Positions 15,608-23,338 of a stretch of 64,000 nt of DNA are shown piece after piece (within the stretch, counting starts at the first letter, position 1; every line of letters starts with the position of its first letter). This DNA comes from Treponema sp. GTDB lineage: Bacteria > Spirochaetota > Spirochaetia > Treponematales > Treponemataceae. Location of the stretch: positions 1 to 64,000 of the forward strand of contig JAEESN010000005.1 in assembly GCA_016286365.1 (NCBI GenBank), written 5' to 3'. The notes under the pieces are model-generated. The model worked only from the letters and a program-made list of their open reading frames with translations. It was not told the origin of the DNA and did not search any database. The position numbers and the translations under genes were made by a program.

Positions 15608-16420
15608 TTAGTTAGAAGTTAATTCTTCTTCTGTAGGAACGTATCCTGAATTATCTTCTCTTACGCATATCTTTATATCACCAAAAAGCTTATTTTGGAA
15701 GATGGTAATCATCTTAAATTTTACTGCTTCGAGGATTGCCATAAATGCGCAGATAATATCCATTTCGTTACCCGGGCGTGTGAGTAGATCCGTAAACATA
15801 CATTCTTTTTTATCTTCAAGAAGCTCGTTCATCAAAGTGATTTTTTCGTTTACGGAAATCTCTTCATACATATTCAAAATCTTTTCATTTGAATACTGAT
15901 GCATCATCGCTTTAAAGATGTCCTGCATCTGCTGAAGTAATTCCCAGGTATCAACTTCTTCCCACATCTCTTCTGATTCATCAAACGGAAGAACTCTCTG
16001 GATTTTCTTTCTTTCAAAGTTCCATTCAGAATCATCTTCCTGCTCTTCCATCAATGTAGAAAGCTTTTTAAATTTCTGATATTCGATTAATTTGTCTACA
16101 AGTTCCTGTCGTGGATCTTCTTCGTCTTCATCTTCATAACTGAATTCAACCGGAAGAAGCATTCGGCTTTTGATATAGATTAATTTTGCGGCCCAGCTGT
16201 AAAACTCAGAAAGGTCACCCAAATCTGTCTGAACTGCATAATCAAGATATTCAAGATACTGTTCTGTTATCTGTGCAATAGGGATGTCGTAAATATTAAT
16301 TTTACTTTCGCGGATAAGGCTCCACAATAAATCAAGAGGTCCTTCAAATTCCCCGGCCTTATACGCATGCTTTTCTTTTGTAGCAACTACTGTTTCTGAA
16401 TTATTTGTTTTCTGGTCCAT
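15608..16420 (-). CDS. scpA: ScpA, condensin-complex kleisin
   Basis: ScpA is the kleisin that bridges SMC heads. The 270-residue product has the family N-terminus EFEGPLDLLWSLIRESKINIYDIPIAQITEQYLEYL and the following WAAKLIYIKSRMLLP block; the C-terminal winged helix (CAFMAILEAVKFKMITIFQ) is intact. The start at 16420 is chosen because AGGTGG sits nine nt upstream of that ATG; the in-frame extension to 16432 lacks one. It overlaps folK by 20 bp, indicating coupled translation. Confidence 0.93.
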   Translation of the reverse strand: MDQKTNNSETVVATKEKHAYKAGEFEGPLDLLWSLIRESKINIYDIPIAQITEQYLEYLDYAVQTDLGDLSEFYSWAAKLIYIKSRMLLPVEFSYEDEDEEDPRQELVDKLIEYQKFKKLSTLMEEQEDDSEWNFERKKIQRVLPFDESEEMWEEVDTWELLQQMQDIFKAMMHQYSNEKILNMYEEISVNEKITLMNELLEDKKECMFTDLLTRPGNEMDIICAFMAILEAVKFKMITIFQNKLFGDIKICVREDNSGYVPTEEELTSN

Positions 16421-16970
16421 TAAAACTACCACCTGTAAAAGGAATAAAATCTTTTGCAGAAAGAAACATTTCGATTCCCCCGCTCTTTCCCTGTTTTTCC
16501 AAAGCAGTAAGGGAATCCGTATATTTTTTCCTTATTTTACAATCGGCAACTTTTTCTAAAATCTCAAGTGCAGGAATCATTACAAAAGCCCTCTCCAAAA
16601 TCCTTATATGCGGAATCTGAAGTTCAGGCAGATTGATGATTTCGTCACCGAACAATTCTATATCTATATCTATGGAACGCGGGCCAAACCTTATTTCTTT
16701 AGTTCTGTCCCTTCCATATTTTGCCTCAATCTGGTGGATAGTTTTAAGAAGCTCTAAAGCATCAGCATTATCAGGCATAAAACCCAAAACCGCCATGTTA
16801 TAAAAATCATTCTGATCTTCAACATACATTGCTTTGGTTTTATACACTGATGAGAATTTTACATTCTCAAGAAGATGAGCCAGATCATGACAAGCGCATC
16901 CTAATAATTCAACGGATGACTTATCGTCAAAACTCTTATTAGAACCAAGCCCTAATAAAACTCTTTTCAT
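16401..16970 (-). CDS. folK: FolK, HPPK (dihydropterin pyrophosphokinase)
   Basis: The enzyme transfers pyrophosphate from ATP to 6-hydroxymethyl-dihydropterin in folate synthesis. The 189-residue protein has LLGLGSNKS at the start, FYNMAVLGF, and the signature EAKYGRDRTKEIRFGPRSIDIDIELFG (family RxxxRWGPRxxDxDI; Trp is replaced by Phe). HIRILERAFVMIPALEI completes the fold. Its ATG overlaps the recA stop by one base (TAATG), so translation is probably coupled to recA, an unusual partner. Confidence 0.93.
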   Translation of the reverse strand: MKRVLLGLGSNKSFDDKSSVELLGCACHDLAHLLENVKFSSVYKTKAMYVEDQNDFYNMAVLGFMPDNADALELLKTIHQIEAKYGRDRTKEIRFGPRSIDIDIELFGDEIINLPELQIPHIRILERAFVMIPALEILEKVADCKIRKKYTDSLTALEKQGKSGGIEMFLSAKDFIPFTGGSFNGPENK

Positions 16971-18055
16971 TAATTCAAACCGTCAGTCTCTTTCGCTTTA
17001 GCTGCCGGTTCTCCTTCTTTAGGTTTAATAACCTGTCCCTGGAAAACTTCAGCACGAATTCTTGTCTCGATATTCTTTGCAAGGTCCGGATTCTGTTCGA
17101 TATACGAAACGGCATTTTCCTTGCCCTGGCCGATTTTTTCTTCGCCCATCGTATACCAGGCTCCCCTCTTATCAATAATTCCGTGTTTAACGGCAGAATC
17201 AAGAAGGCTCGCAGCAGCAGAAATTCCCTTACCAAAATAAATATCAATCTCACACTTTCTGAACGGTGGCGCAACCTTATTCTTTACAATCTTGACTCGG
17301 ACTCTGTTACCTAAAGCTTCTTCTTCGCCTTTGCCATCAATCGTCTCGATACGTCTTATTTCAAGTCGTACAGATGAATAAAACTTCAACGCCTGTCCAC
17401 CAGTTGTTGTTTCAGGATTACCAAACATAACCCCAATCTTCATACGTATCTGGTTAATAAACACAACAATACAGTTAGACTTTCCAATCACTGCAGTAAG
17501 TTTTCTCAATGCCTGGCTCATAAGTCTTGCCTGCATACCCATTACCGCATCACCCATCTCACCTTCGATTTCTTTCTCAGGTGTCAAAGCCGCAACAGAG
17601 TCAACAACTACAATATCAACAGCGCCGCTTCTTACTAAATTCTCAGTAATCTCAAGAGCCTGTTCACCGGTATCCGGCTGGGAAACCCATAACTCATCAA
17701 TGTTTACACCAAGATTCTTAGCATAAGTTGGATCAAGAGCATGTTCCGCATCAACAAACGCAGCAACACCTCCAAGTTTCTGTGCTTCAGCAATAGCATG
17801 TAAAGCAAGTGTTGTCTTACCCGAGCTCTCAGGACCGTACATTTCGATTACGCGTCCGCGAGGGTAACCACCAATGCCCAGAGCTTCATCAAGAAGGATA
17901 GATCCCGAAGGAATCACATCAATCCCGGAAACATTAGCTTTATCGCCAAGCTTCATCAGAGAACCCTGTCCAAACTGTTTTTCAATCTGAAGGCGTGCAG
18001 CCTCCAAAGCTTTCATTTTTTCCGAAAGATCCATATTAGAATTTTCGTTCGACAT
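16970..18055 (-). CDS. recA: RecA recombinase
   Basis: RecA pairs homologous DNA and acts in repair. The 361-residue product has the Walker A GPESSGKT (74-81), [29 protein letters not shown] (L2 region) and [22 protein letters not shown], all highly conserved. GGAGGAAGGTGG precedes the ATG. No canonical LexA box was recognised upstream (18056-18229), so damage induction cannot be asserted. It heads a run of folK, scpA, scpB, rluB, cmk and rpsA. Confidence 0.98.
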   Translation of the reverse strand: MSNENSNMDLSEKMKALEAARLQIEKQFGQGSLMKLGDKANVSGIDVIPSGSILLDEALGIGGYPRGRVIEMYGPESSGKTTLALHAIAEAQKLGGVAAFVDAEHALDPTYAKNLGVNIDELWVSQPDTGEQALEITENLVRSGAVDIVVVDSVAALTPEKEIEGEMGDAVMGMQARLMSQALRKLTAVIGKSNCIVVFINQIRMKIGVMFGNPETTTGGQALKFYSSVRLEIRRIETIDGKGEEEALGNRVRVKIVKNKVAPPFRKCEIDIYFGKGISAAASLLDSAVKHGIIDKRGAWYTMGEEKIGQGKENAVSYIEQNPDLAKNIETRIRAEVFQGQVIKPKEGEPAAKAKETDGLN

Positions 18056-18229
18056 AACTAGCCACCTTCCTCCCTGTATATAATATGGCTTTTACTTTGA
18101 AAAAAAGACCATTTTCGGTGATTTTTTTTCAAAAAATTTTCATTTTCTTTATGATTATAGTGTATTTTAAACTAATTTGCTTGTTAAAAGAGGAATTTTT
18201 AAAAAATTTTAGAAGATTATGTTAAAAAA

Positions 18230-19333
18230 TTATTCGGCAAATCCGTCGTTAACGCTCTGATAAACAGCCTTACCTTCGAGGTAAACTTTTTTATCTTCGG
18301 TGCAGATTTTACCAAGAATCTTTACTGCCTGGTCTGTTACAATGCCAGGATCTCTGTCAAAGCGGACGTTTACAATACCGTTCAAAACAGTACCAGAATC
18401 ATATCCAACTAAAAGCCTGCACGAATATGCTCCGCTTTCGCTTATGACAACATCAGAAATTTTTCCGGCCCAGTCTACATAACAGTCAATATATAAGGCT
18501 GGATCTGCTTCTACTTCATCAAAGGTCGGGACATCAGTTATGGAATCAAAGGTTGGAGGCTCAAGATAAGACATCACAACCTGAACCTTTGCCTTAATCG
18601 AAAGAGCAGCATTTGAATTCAAGATTCTGTTTATTTCTACCTGGGCTGCATTATCGCGGCGGGACTGAAAATAAGAGAGAATGTTTGCGTAAGAATCCTT
18701 AATCTGATTGTTTGTAAGGATATATTTAAATGTCTGACCCGAAAGATCTTTTTCCTGAGGATTGATGCTTTCGTCCCTTGTTAAAACTAAATCAGAGAGG
18801 TCTTTACGGCTTCCTTCGTAATAATTGTTTCTTGGAATAAAAATGAATGCAGCAATACATCCGAGCACTAAGAAAATAAACGGAATGATTATGCTTGCGG
18901 CACGTTCCGGATTAACACCAAGAGGAGGATAAAACTGTTCGATTCTTCCTGTATCTACCCAGCGGCAGATTGTATCATAATCCCCTCGAGTTCTGATAAA
19001 CTCCATGGCATCTTTAGCAGTCTGATTATTTGGATCGTTATCGCGCACTTCCATGTAATACTGTAAAGCACGGTCAGTATCTCCGCGGCGTAAAAAGATG
19101 GCAGCCTGTCCAAGAAGAAGTCTTGTATCTGTAACGTTGAGTCTTCTTGCCATCTGAAAGCATGTTACAGAAGAACCAACGTCTCCTACATAAAGACATG
19201 CAATTCCAAGTGCAAGATAGTATTCAAAATTATCTTCATAAACTTCTGAACGGCCGTCTAACAGCTTTACTGCAGTCGCAAACTTTCGTCTGCGCATATA
19301 CTTCCATGCTAATGTTAATACATCCTGTGCCAT
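18230..19333 (-). CDS. TPR protein with central membrane helix
   Basis: The 367-residue protein has an N-terminal TPR region (about 1-115: LAWKYMRRRKFATAVKLLDGR, YLALGIACLYVGDVGSSVTCFQMAR, LLLGQAAIFLRRGDTDRALQYYMEVRDNDP), one membrane helix (about 145-165, ASIIIPFIFLVLGCIAAFIF) and a C-terminal domain of about 200 residues I do not recognise. The TPR part would be cytoplasmic and the C-terminal part external. It follows the lipoprotein gene by 6 nt and is the last gene of the rpe cluster. Confidence 0.7.
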   Translation of the reverse strand: MAQDVLTLAWKYMRRRKFATAVKLLDGRSEVYEDNFEYYLALGIACLYVGDVGSSVTCFQMARRLNVTDTRLLLGQAAIFLRRGDTDRALQYYMEVRDNDPNNQTAKDAMEFIRTRGDYDTICRWVDTGRIEQFYPPLGVNPERAASIIIPFIFLVLGCIAAFIFIPRNNYYEGSRKDLSDLVLTRDESINPQEKDLSGQTFKYILTNNQIKDSYANILSYFQSRRDNAAQVEINRILNSNAALSIKAKVQVVMSYLEPPTFDSITDVPTFDEVEADPALYIDCYVDWAGKISDVVISESGAYSCRLLVGYDSGTVLNGIVNVRFDRDPGIVTDQAVKILGKICTEDKKVYLEGKAVYQSVNDGFAE

Positions 19334-19339
19334 AACTTT

Positions 19340-20605
19340 TTACTTCCGGTACGACTTAAGAATTTCATCTAACTGTTTATTCAATCTTTCAATTTCTGCC
19401 CTGTCTACGTTTTCTCCGTCATCTTCAAGTGCAGCAATTTTATCGAGGAGCTTCTGGATATCTTCTTTTGAGTATTCAGGCTTTTTCTGAGAGTAATCTG
19501 TTACAGTCTCCGAAGGTTTCTGAACGCTTGAGCTATCTTCTTTTGGCTCCTGAGGTTTATCAGTTTTTTCCTGAGGTTTTGCAGTGGTGTCCGGTTTTGA
19601 GGTTTTATCATTTAACTTTTCATCAGAAGACTTTGTGTTATCTGCTACATCCGGCGGATTATCCTTATCACCTTCACCAAAAATATATTTTCCCTGAGGT
19701 TCATCTTTTCCTAAAGCTGTACAGATATAAAATACATCATCAGCACTGTTTTCAGGAGCAATCTTCTTAGACTTCCAGATAACGCCAACGGCAGAATTGT
19801 TATATGCTAAAACTGTATCGAATGCACGGTAAGAAAGCATATCTGGTTCCCAGTATTTTGTATCGAGTGTTGAATAATTTGCCAAAGCAAGCATTTCTAC
19901 AGGACTTACACCCTTACCCGAGAAAACAAACTGCATCGAAGCATTTGCATTTTTAGAAGTAAACCAGAGTGAATCAGATTTTTTATTGTACTGAACTTCG
20001 TTTTTAACCGGAGCATCTTTTGAATCATAAAAATGATGTCTGTCTGTTTCGCCAAGGATTGTATCGAAAACTGCCTTGAGCTGAAAATCAGCTTTTTTAC
20101 TTCCCGTATTTTCCACATGTGCCGTAATCTTTACTGAATCAAAACCCTTATAAGAAGGATTAGGACAGACACACTGGAAAGTAATAAATACATCTGCAAG
20201 CTTTTCGATTGAATAAAGAACCTGCATTCCGTTTTCAATTTTTCTGCACGCTGTATCTACACATGAATCTTCGTTTAATTTTATGATTCTCTTTCCGGAT
20301 TTTAAATAAAACGAAGTTGTAATATATTCATTCGAAGTAGAAAAACATGGGATTGTCTTTCCAAACTCATCGATGATTGCAATATTAAAAGTTCCTATAT
20401 TCTTTTTTGCACGAAGTCTTATTGAGCCGAAAGTTGCATCAACATTTTTAGAACCTTTTTTAATCCAGTCTTTTCCATACTGAATTTTATTTGCATCTTT
20501 AGTCTCTTCTTCCAGAGGAATAACCTTGTTTTTAGAAGCGCATGAAACAGCAGAAACAAGCAGACATATTCCAAAAATAATTCCAATCTTCTTAATCAGT
20601 TTCAT
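19340..20605 (-). CDS. Hypothetical lipoprotein with disordered Pro/Lys/Ser linker
   Basis: From the ATG at 20605 (AAGGGGGAAG upstream) the 421-residue product has a lipoprotein signal ending AVSC (about Cys21). The mature N-terminal domain (about 30-295) is beta-rich and unrecognised. It is followed by a low-complexity linker rich in Lys, Pro, Ser, Asp (about 310-365) and a charged coiled-coil tail (SKEDIQKLLDKIAALEDDGENVDRAEIERLNKQL). The linker and coiled coil suggest spanning the periplasm. It overlaps the signal context of the TPR gene upstream and is probably in one operon with it. Confidence 0.65.
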   Translation of the reverse strand: MKLIKKIGIIFGICLLVSAVSCASKNKVIPLEEETKDANKIQYGKDWIKKGSKNVDATFGSIRLRAKKNIGTFNIAIIDEFGKTIPCFSTSNEYITTSFYLKSGKRIIKLNEDSCVDTACRKIENGMQVLYSIEKLADVFITFQCVCPNPSYKGFDSVKITAHVENTGSKKADFQLKAVFDTILGETDRHHFYDSKDAPVKNEVQYNKKSDSLWFTSKNANASMQFVFSGKGVSPVEMLALANYSTLDTKYWEPDMLSYRAFDTVLAYNNSAVGVIWKSKKIAPENSADDVFYICTALGKDEPQGKYIFGEGDKDNPPDVADNTKSSDEKLNDKTSKPDTTAKPQEKTDKPQEPKEDSSSVQKPSETVTDYSQKKPEYSKEDIQKLLDKIAALEDDGENVDRAEIERLNKQLDEILKSYRK

Positions 20606-20615
20606 AACTTCCCCC

Positions 20616-21545
20616 TTACTCATCTATAAGCTGCTGAACAACCTGAGCTTTCTGCTTAAGACGACGGATTTCTTCTTCCTTTCTTTCTTTTTCTGCCATA
20701 GCTGCCATTTCCTGAGCTTTAATTCTCTGCTCTTCTTCTGCCTGTTTCTGGGCAAGAGCGGCATCTGACTGAGCCTGAAGGATTTTTAATTCCGCAATCT
20801 GTCTTTCTAAATCAGCAATCTGTTCTTCGAGTTCCTTGTTCTTCTGCTGATAATCAACAAGTTTTTCCCTTGTGATTGAATCTGAATTGTAAAGCTTGAG
20901 CTGTTTTTCGTATTCTTCTTTTGCTGCAAGATATTCTTCGCCAGTCTGTTTTAATAAATAAAGAAGCTTTTCTTCGCGTGACCTTTGGGCAATGCTTTCG
21001 AGCCTGTACTGTGCGGCAGAAACTTTTTCGGAAGAAGGATACTGAGTCACAATCCTTTCGTAGATATCTTCTGCCTGATCAAACTTGTAGCCTGCGTATA
21101 ATGATTCTGCTATATAAAAAAGAGCCGAAGGATATAATTCGTGACCTTCGTTTTTATGACAGAAATCGCTTAAGGTAACAATTGCCTTTTCGTATTCGCC
21201 AAGGCTGTATAAGAGTTTTCCCTTTGTGTAAAGGATTCTCTGAGTATATAAAGATTTTGAAAAAGAATTCAAAAATGAATCACAATCGCTTAAAGCAGCC
21301 TTATTATTGCCTGCATAGATTTCTGCCATGATGAGCATGTAGTTTGTATCTGCCGTATCAAAAGCGGGATCTGTTACAGTCTGTCTTAATAAAAATACTG
21401 CAGTCTCCCATTCTCCCCTTGAAAAGGCAGAACATCCCTGCTGATAAGCTGTTGCTGTAGGATTCTGCTTCTTTGGAGCACCCGGTAAGGTAAAACAAAG
21501 AGAAGCAATCAATAAACACAATGAAAATCTAGAAATCTTTTTCAT
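20616..21545 (-). CDS. Secreted TPR protein with long C-terminal coiled coil
   Basis: The 309-residue product starts with a signal peptide (MKKISRFSLCLLIASLCFTLPGA), then has about four TPR-like units (SAFSRGEWETAVFLLRQTV, LLYSLGEYEKAIVTLSDFCHK, SLYAGYKFDQAEDIYERIV) and a long heptad-rich coiled coil from about 215 to the end (ELEEQIADLERQIAELKILQ). The arrangement resembles periplasmic TPR/coiled-coil partners of envelope complexes such as YbgF/CpoB, but with the coiled coil at the opposite end. The function is not assigned. Confidence 0.7.
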   Translation of the reverse strand: MKKISRFSLCLLIASLCFTLPGAPKKQNPTATAYQQGCSAFSRGEWETAVFLLRQTVTDPAFDTADTNYMLIMAEIYAGNNKAALSDCDSFLNSFSKSLYTQRILYTKGKLLYSLGEYEKAIVTLSDFCHKNEGHELYPSALFYIAESLYAGYKFDQAEDIYERIVTQYPSSEKVSAAQYRLESIAQRSREEKLLYLLKQTGEEYLAAKEEYEKQLKLYNSDSITREKLVDYQQKNKELEEQIADLERQIAELKILQAQSDAALAQKQAEEEQRIKAQEMAAMAEKERKEEEIRRLKQKAQVVQQLIDE

Positions 21546-21559
21546 AAGACTCCCCTGTT

Positions 21560-22192
21560 TTAATAATTCCAGTTGAGTTCCCCGTTAAAGAACGAAGAGC
21601 CTGAAACTACGATATCTGTTCCTGCCTTTACAACAGTATCGAGGGTTTTAGAATTAACACCGCCGTCTACAGAAATCAGATATTTATATTTCTTTTCTTC
21701 CCTTATGTGCTTAAGTTCCGAAACTTTTTCTACGCAGGAAGGGATAATTGTCTGTCCACCCCAGCCGGGATTAACAGTCATTATTAATATAATATCGGCA
21801 CATTCTAAGATTTCCGATAACACAGAAACAGGTGTTGCGGGACAAATTGCTATTCCGGCCTTTTTCCCTGCCTGATGTATCTGTTGAATGATTCTGTGAG
21901 CGTGATTAGTTGCTTCGTAATGAAAAGTAATCCAGTCTGCACCGCTTTTTATAAATGATTCAATCTGAGTCTCCGGCTTTTGAACCATAAGGTGAACATC
22001 AAAAGGAAGCTTTGTTAAAGAACGTATAGAACGGATAACAGGCTGACCGTAAGTAATCTCCGGTACAAACTGACCATCCATTACATCGATGTGTACGGCT
22101 TTTCCGCCGCTTTTTTCTATTTTTGATATGGCAGCCCCAAGATTAGAGAAATCTGCTGAAAGTAAAGAAGGTGCTAATGTTAAACTACTCAT
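21560..22192 (-). CDS. rpe: Ribulose-phosphate 3-epimerase
   Basis: The enzyme interconverts ribulose-5-phosphate and xylulose-5-phosphate in the pentose-phosphate pathway. The 210-residue TIM-barrel protein shows LAPSLLSADFSNL at the N-terminus, the metal-ligand block VHIDVMDGQFVPEITYGQPVI, PFDVHLMVQKPE, ILIMTVNPGWGGQ and VDGGVNSKT. All four metal/catalytic landmarks are present. No Shine-Dalgarno is seen before the ATG. It is divergent from the TPR gene at 22360 and leads the envelope gene cluster. Confidence 0.95.
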   Translation of the reverse strand: MSSLTLAPSLLSADFSNLGAAISKIEKSGGKAVHIDVMDGQFVPEITYGQPVIRSIRSLTKLPFDVHLMVQKPETQIESFIKSGADWITFHYEATNHAHRIIQQIHQAGKKAGIAICPATPVSVLSEILECADIILIMTVNPGWGGQTIIPSCVEKVSELKHIREEKKYKYLISVDGGVNSKTLDTVVKAGTDIVVSGSSFFNGELNWNY

Positions 22193-22252
22193 ATTGTTCT
22201 ATATTATCAAATATTATTCCAATTTACAACAAATTATTATTAAAAATATTAC

Positions 22253-22281
22253 TTGACAGATTAAAATATTCGGTGTATATA
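22253..22281 (+). promoter_or_regulatory. Promoter for the TPR/GreA-fusion gene pair, TTGACA-N17-TATATA
   Basis: A perfect -35 TTGACA (22253-22258) and TATATA (22276-22281) with 17-nt spacing. The message would start near 22288, giving a leader of about 70 nt. Confidence 0.75.
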
Positions 22282-22359
22282 TTTTGCTCCAATTTTTCCA
22301 AATTTTCATAATCTTTATTGATTAAATCATCAATCTTTTATATAGTTAGATTAAGGATC

Positions 22360-23292
22360 ATGGAAATTCAGACAGAAACCGAATTAAGACAAGCTCTCAA
22401 ATTTCTTGAAGAAGGAAATCCTGTTCAGGCACACCAGACAATCGGAAAGCTTTTTGAACGAGACCTTGAATGCCGGGAACTGAGCTACGCAAACCGGTGC
22501 TGTGTTTTCTGGATTGATACCATAAAAAGATTAAAAGAAATTTCTGATCCCTTTGAACAGGGTGTAAAACTCATTCAGGAATGGAAATCCTTTCAATCTT
22601 TTTTGAGCCGTGAAAAAATTGTCTACGAGCCTGCCCTATACTCGGTGCAGAAGGGCTTTTTTACAATGACTCTAAGGCATTTTACAGCTCTGTTTGATGA
22701 AAAGGATCCTCAGAGAAAGGCAGAAATATATAAAAATGCCGGAATCTGTTACAAAAAAACAGGCGACTTTGAAAATGCCCGTGTCTGCCTTTCGGAAGCA
22801 AACAGCATCTGTCCTCAGATTGCTTCTGTAATTGCCGAACTTGCAGACTGCTACTCCCTCTGCGGAGAAGAAAGACCGGGTAAGGTACTGTTCCGCGAAG
22901 CTTTCTTTATTGATCCCGAAAAAATCGATATTGAAAACCTGGATTCAGAATTGATTAAGTGCCTGATTAAAAAAACCGCAGAAAAAGGTTTTACAGGAAA
23001 GATTCTTCAGCTGTGGATGCCTGTTTACGGAGTACTCACCGGTATTCTTAATGTAAGACGGGTTTTATCGGCTCAAGAGGTAGGCAGATTAAAACAGAAT
23101 ATTTATGCGATGGAAAATGAATACAAAGATCCTTCGTGCAATGCAGATGTTTTAACGCCGCGACTTTTGAATAATTATTTTTGGCTTATTGATCACTATG
23201 TGCTTACACACGAAAACGTACATAAAATCAATGAGATATTATTAAAGATAAAAATTCTGGATTCTAACATCTACGCTATATACGTAAAATAA
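22360..23292 (+). CDS. TPR-like cytoplasmic protein
   Basis: The 310-residue product has no signal peptide and no membrane helix. It contains TPR-like helices (LRQALKFLEEGNPVQAHQTIGKLFE near the start; KAEIYKNAGICYKKTGDFENARVCLSEANSICPQ in the middle). The start at 22360 follows AAGGA closely; the upstream in-frame ATG at 22318 is AT-rich leader. It precedes the GreA-fusion gene by 46 nt with the same strong promoter, so the two are likely co-expressed. No enzymatic motif is visible. Confidence 0.65.
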   Translation: MEIQTETELRQALKFLEEGNPVQAHQTIGKLFERDLECRELSYANRCCVFWIDTIKRLKEISDPFEQGVKLIQEWKSFQSFLSREKIVYEPALYSVQKGFFTMTLRHFTALFDEKDPQRKAEIYKNAGICYKKTGDFENARVCLSEANSICPQIASVIAELADCYSLCGEERPGKVLFREAFFIDPEKIDIENLDSELIKCLIKKTAEKGFTGKILQLWMPVYGVLTGILNVRRVLSAQEVGRLKQNIYAMENEYKDPSCNADVLTPRLLNNYFWLIDHYVLTHENVHKINEILLKIKILDSNIYAIYVK

Positions 23293-23338
23293 AATCCGGG
23301 TTTATAAACGGCAGGATAATAATTAACAGGAGATTTCT

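Noticed and set aside
18056-18229. LexA box upstream of recA
   Set aside because: No recognisable dyad was found, and -35/-10 candidates there have poor spacing.
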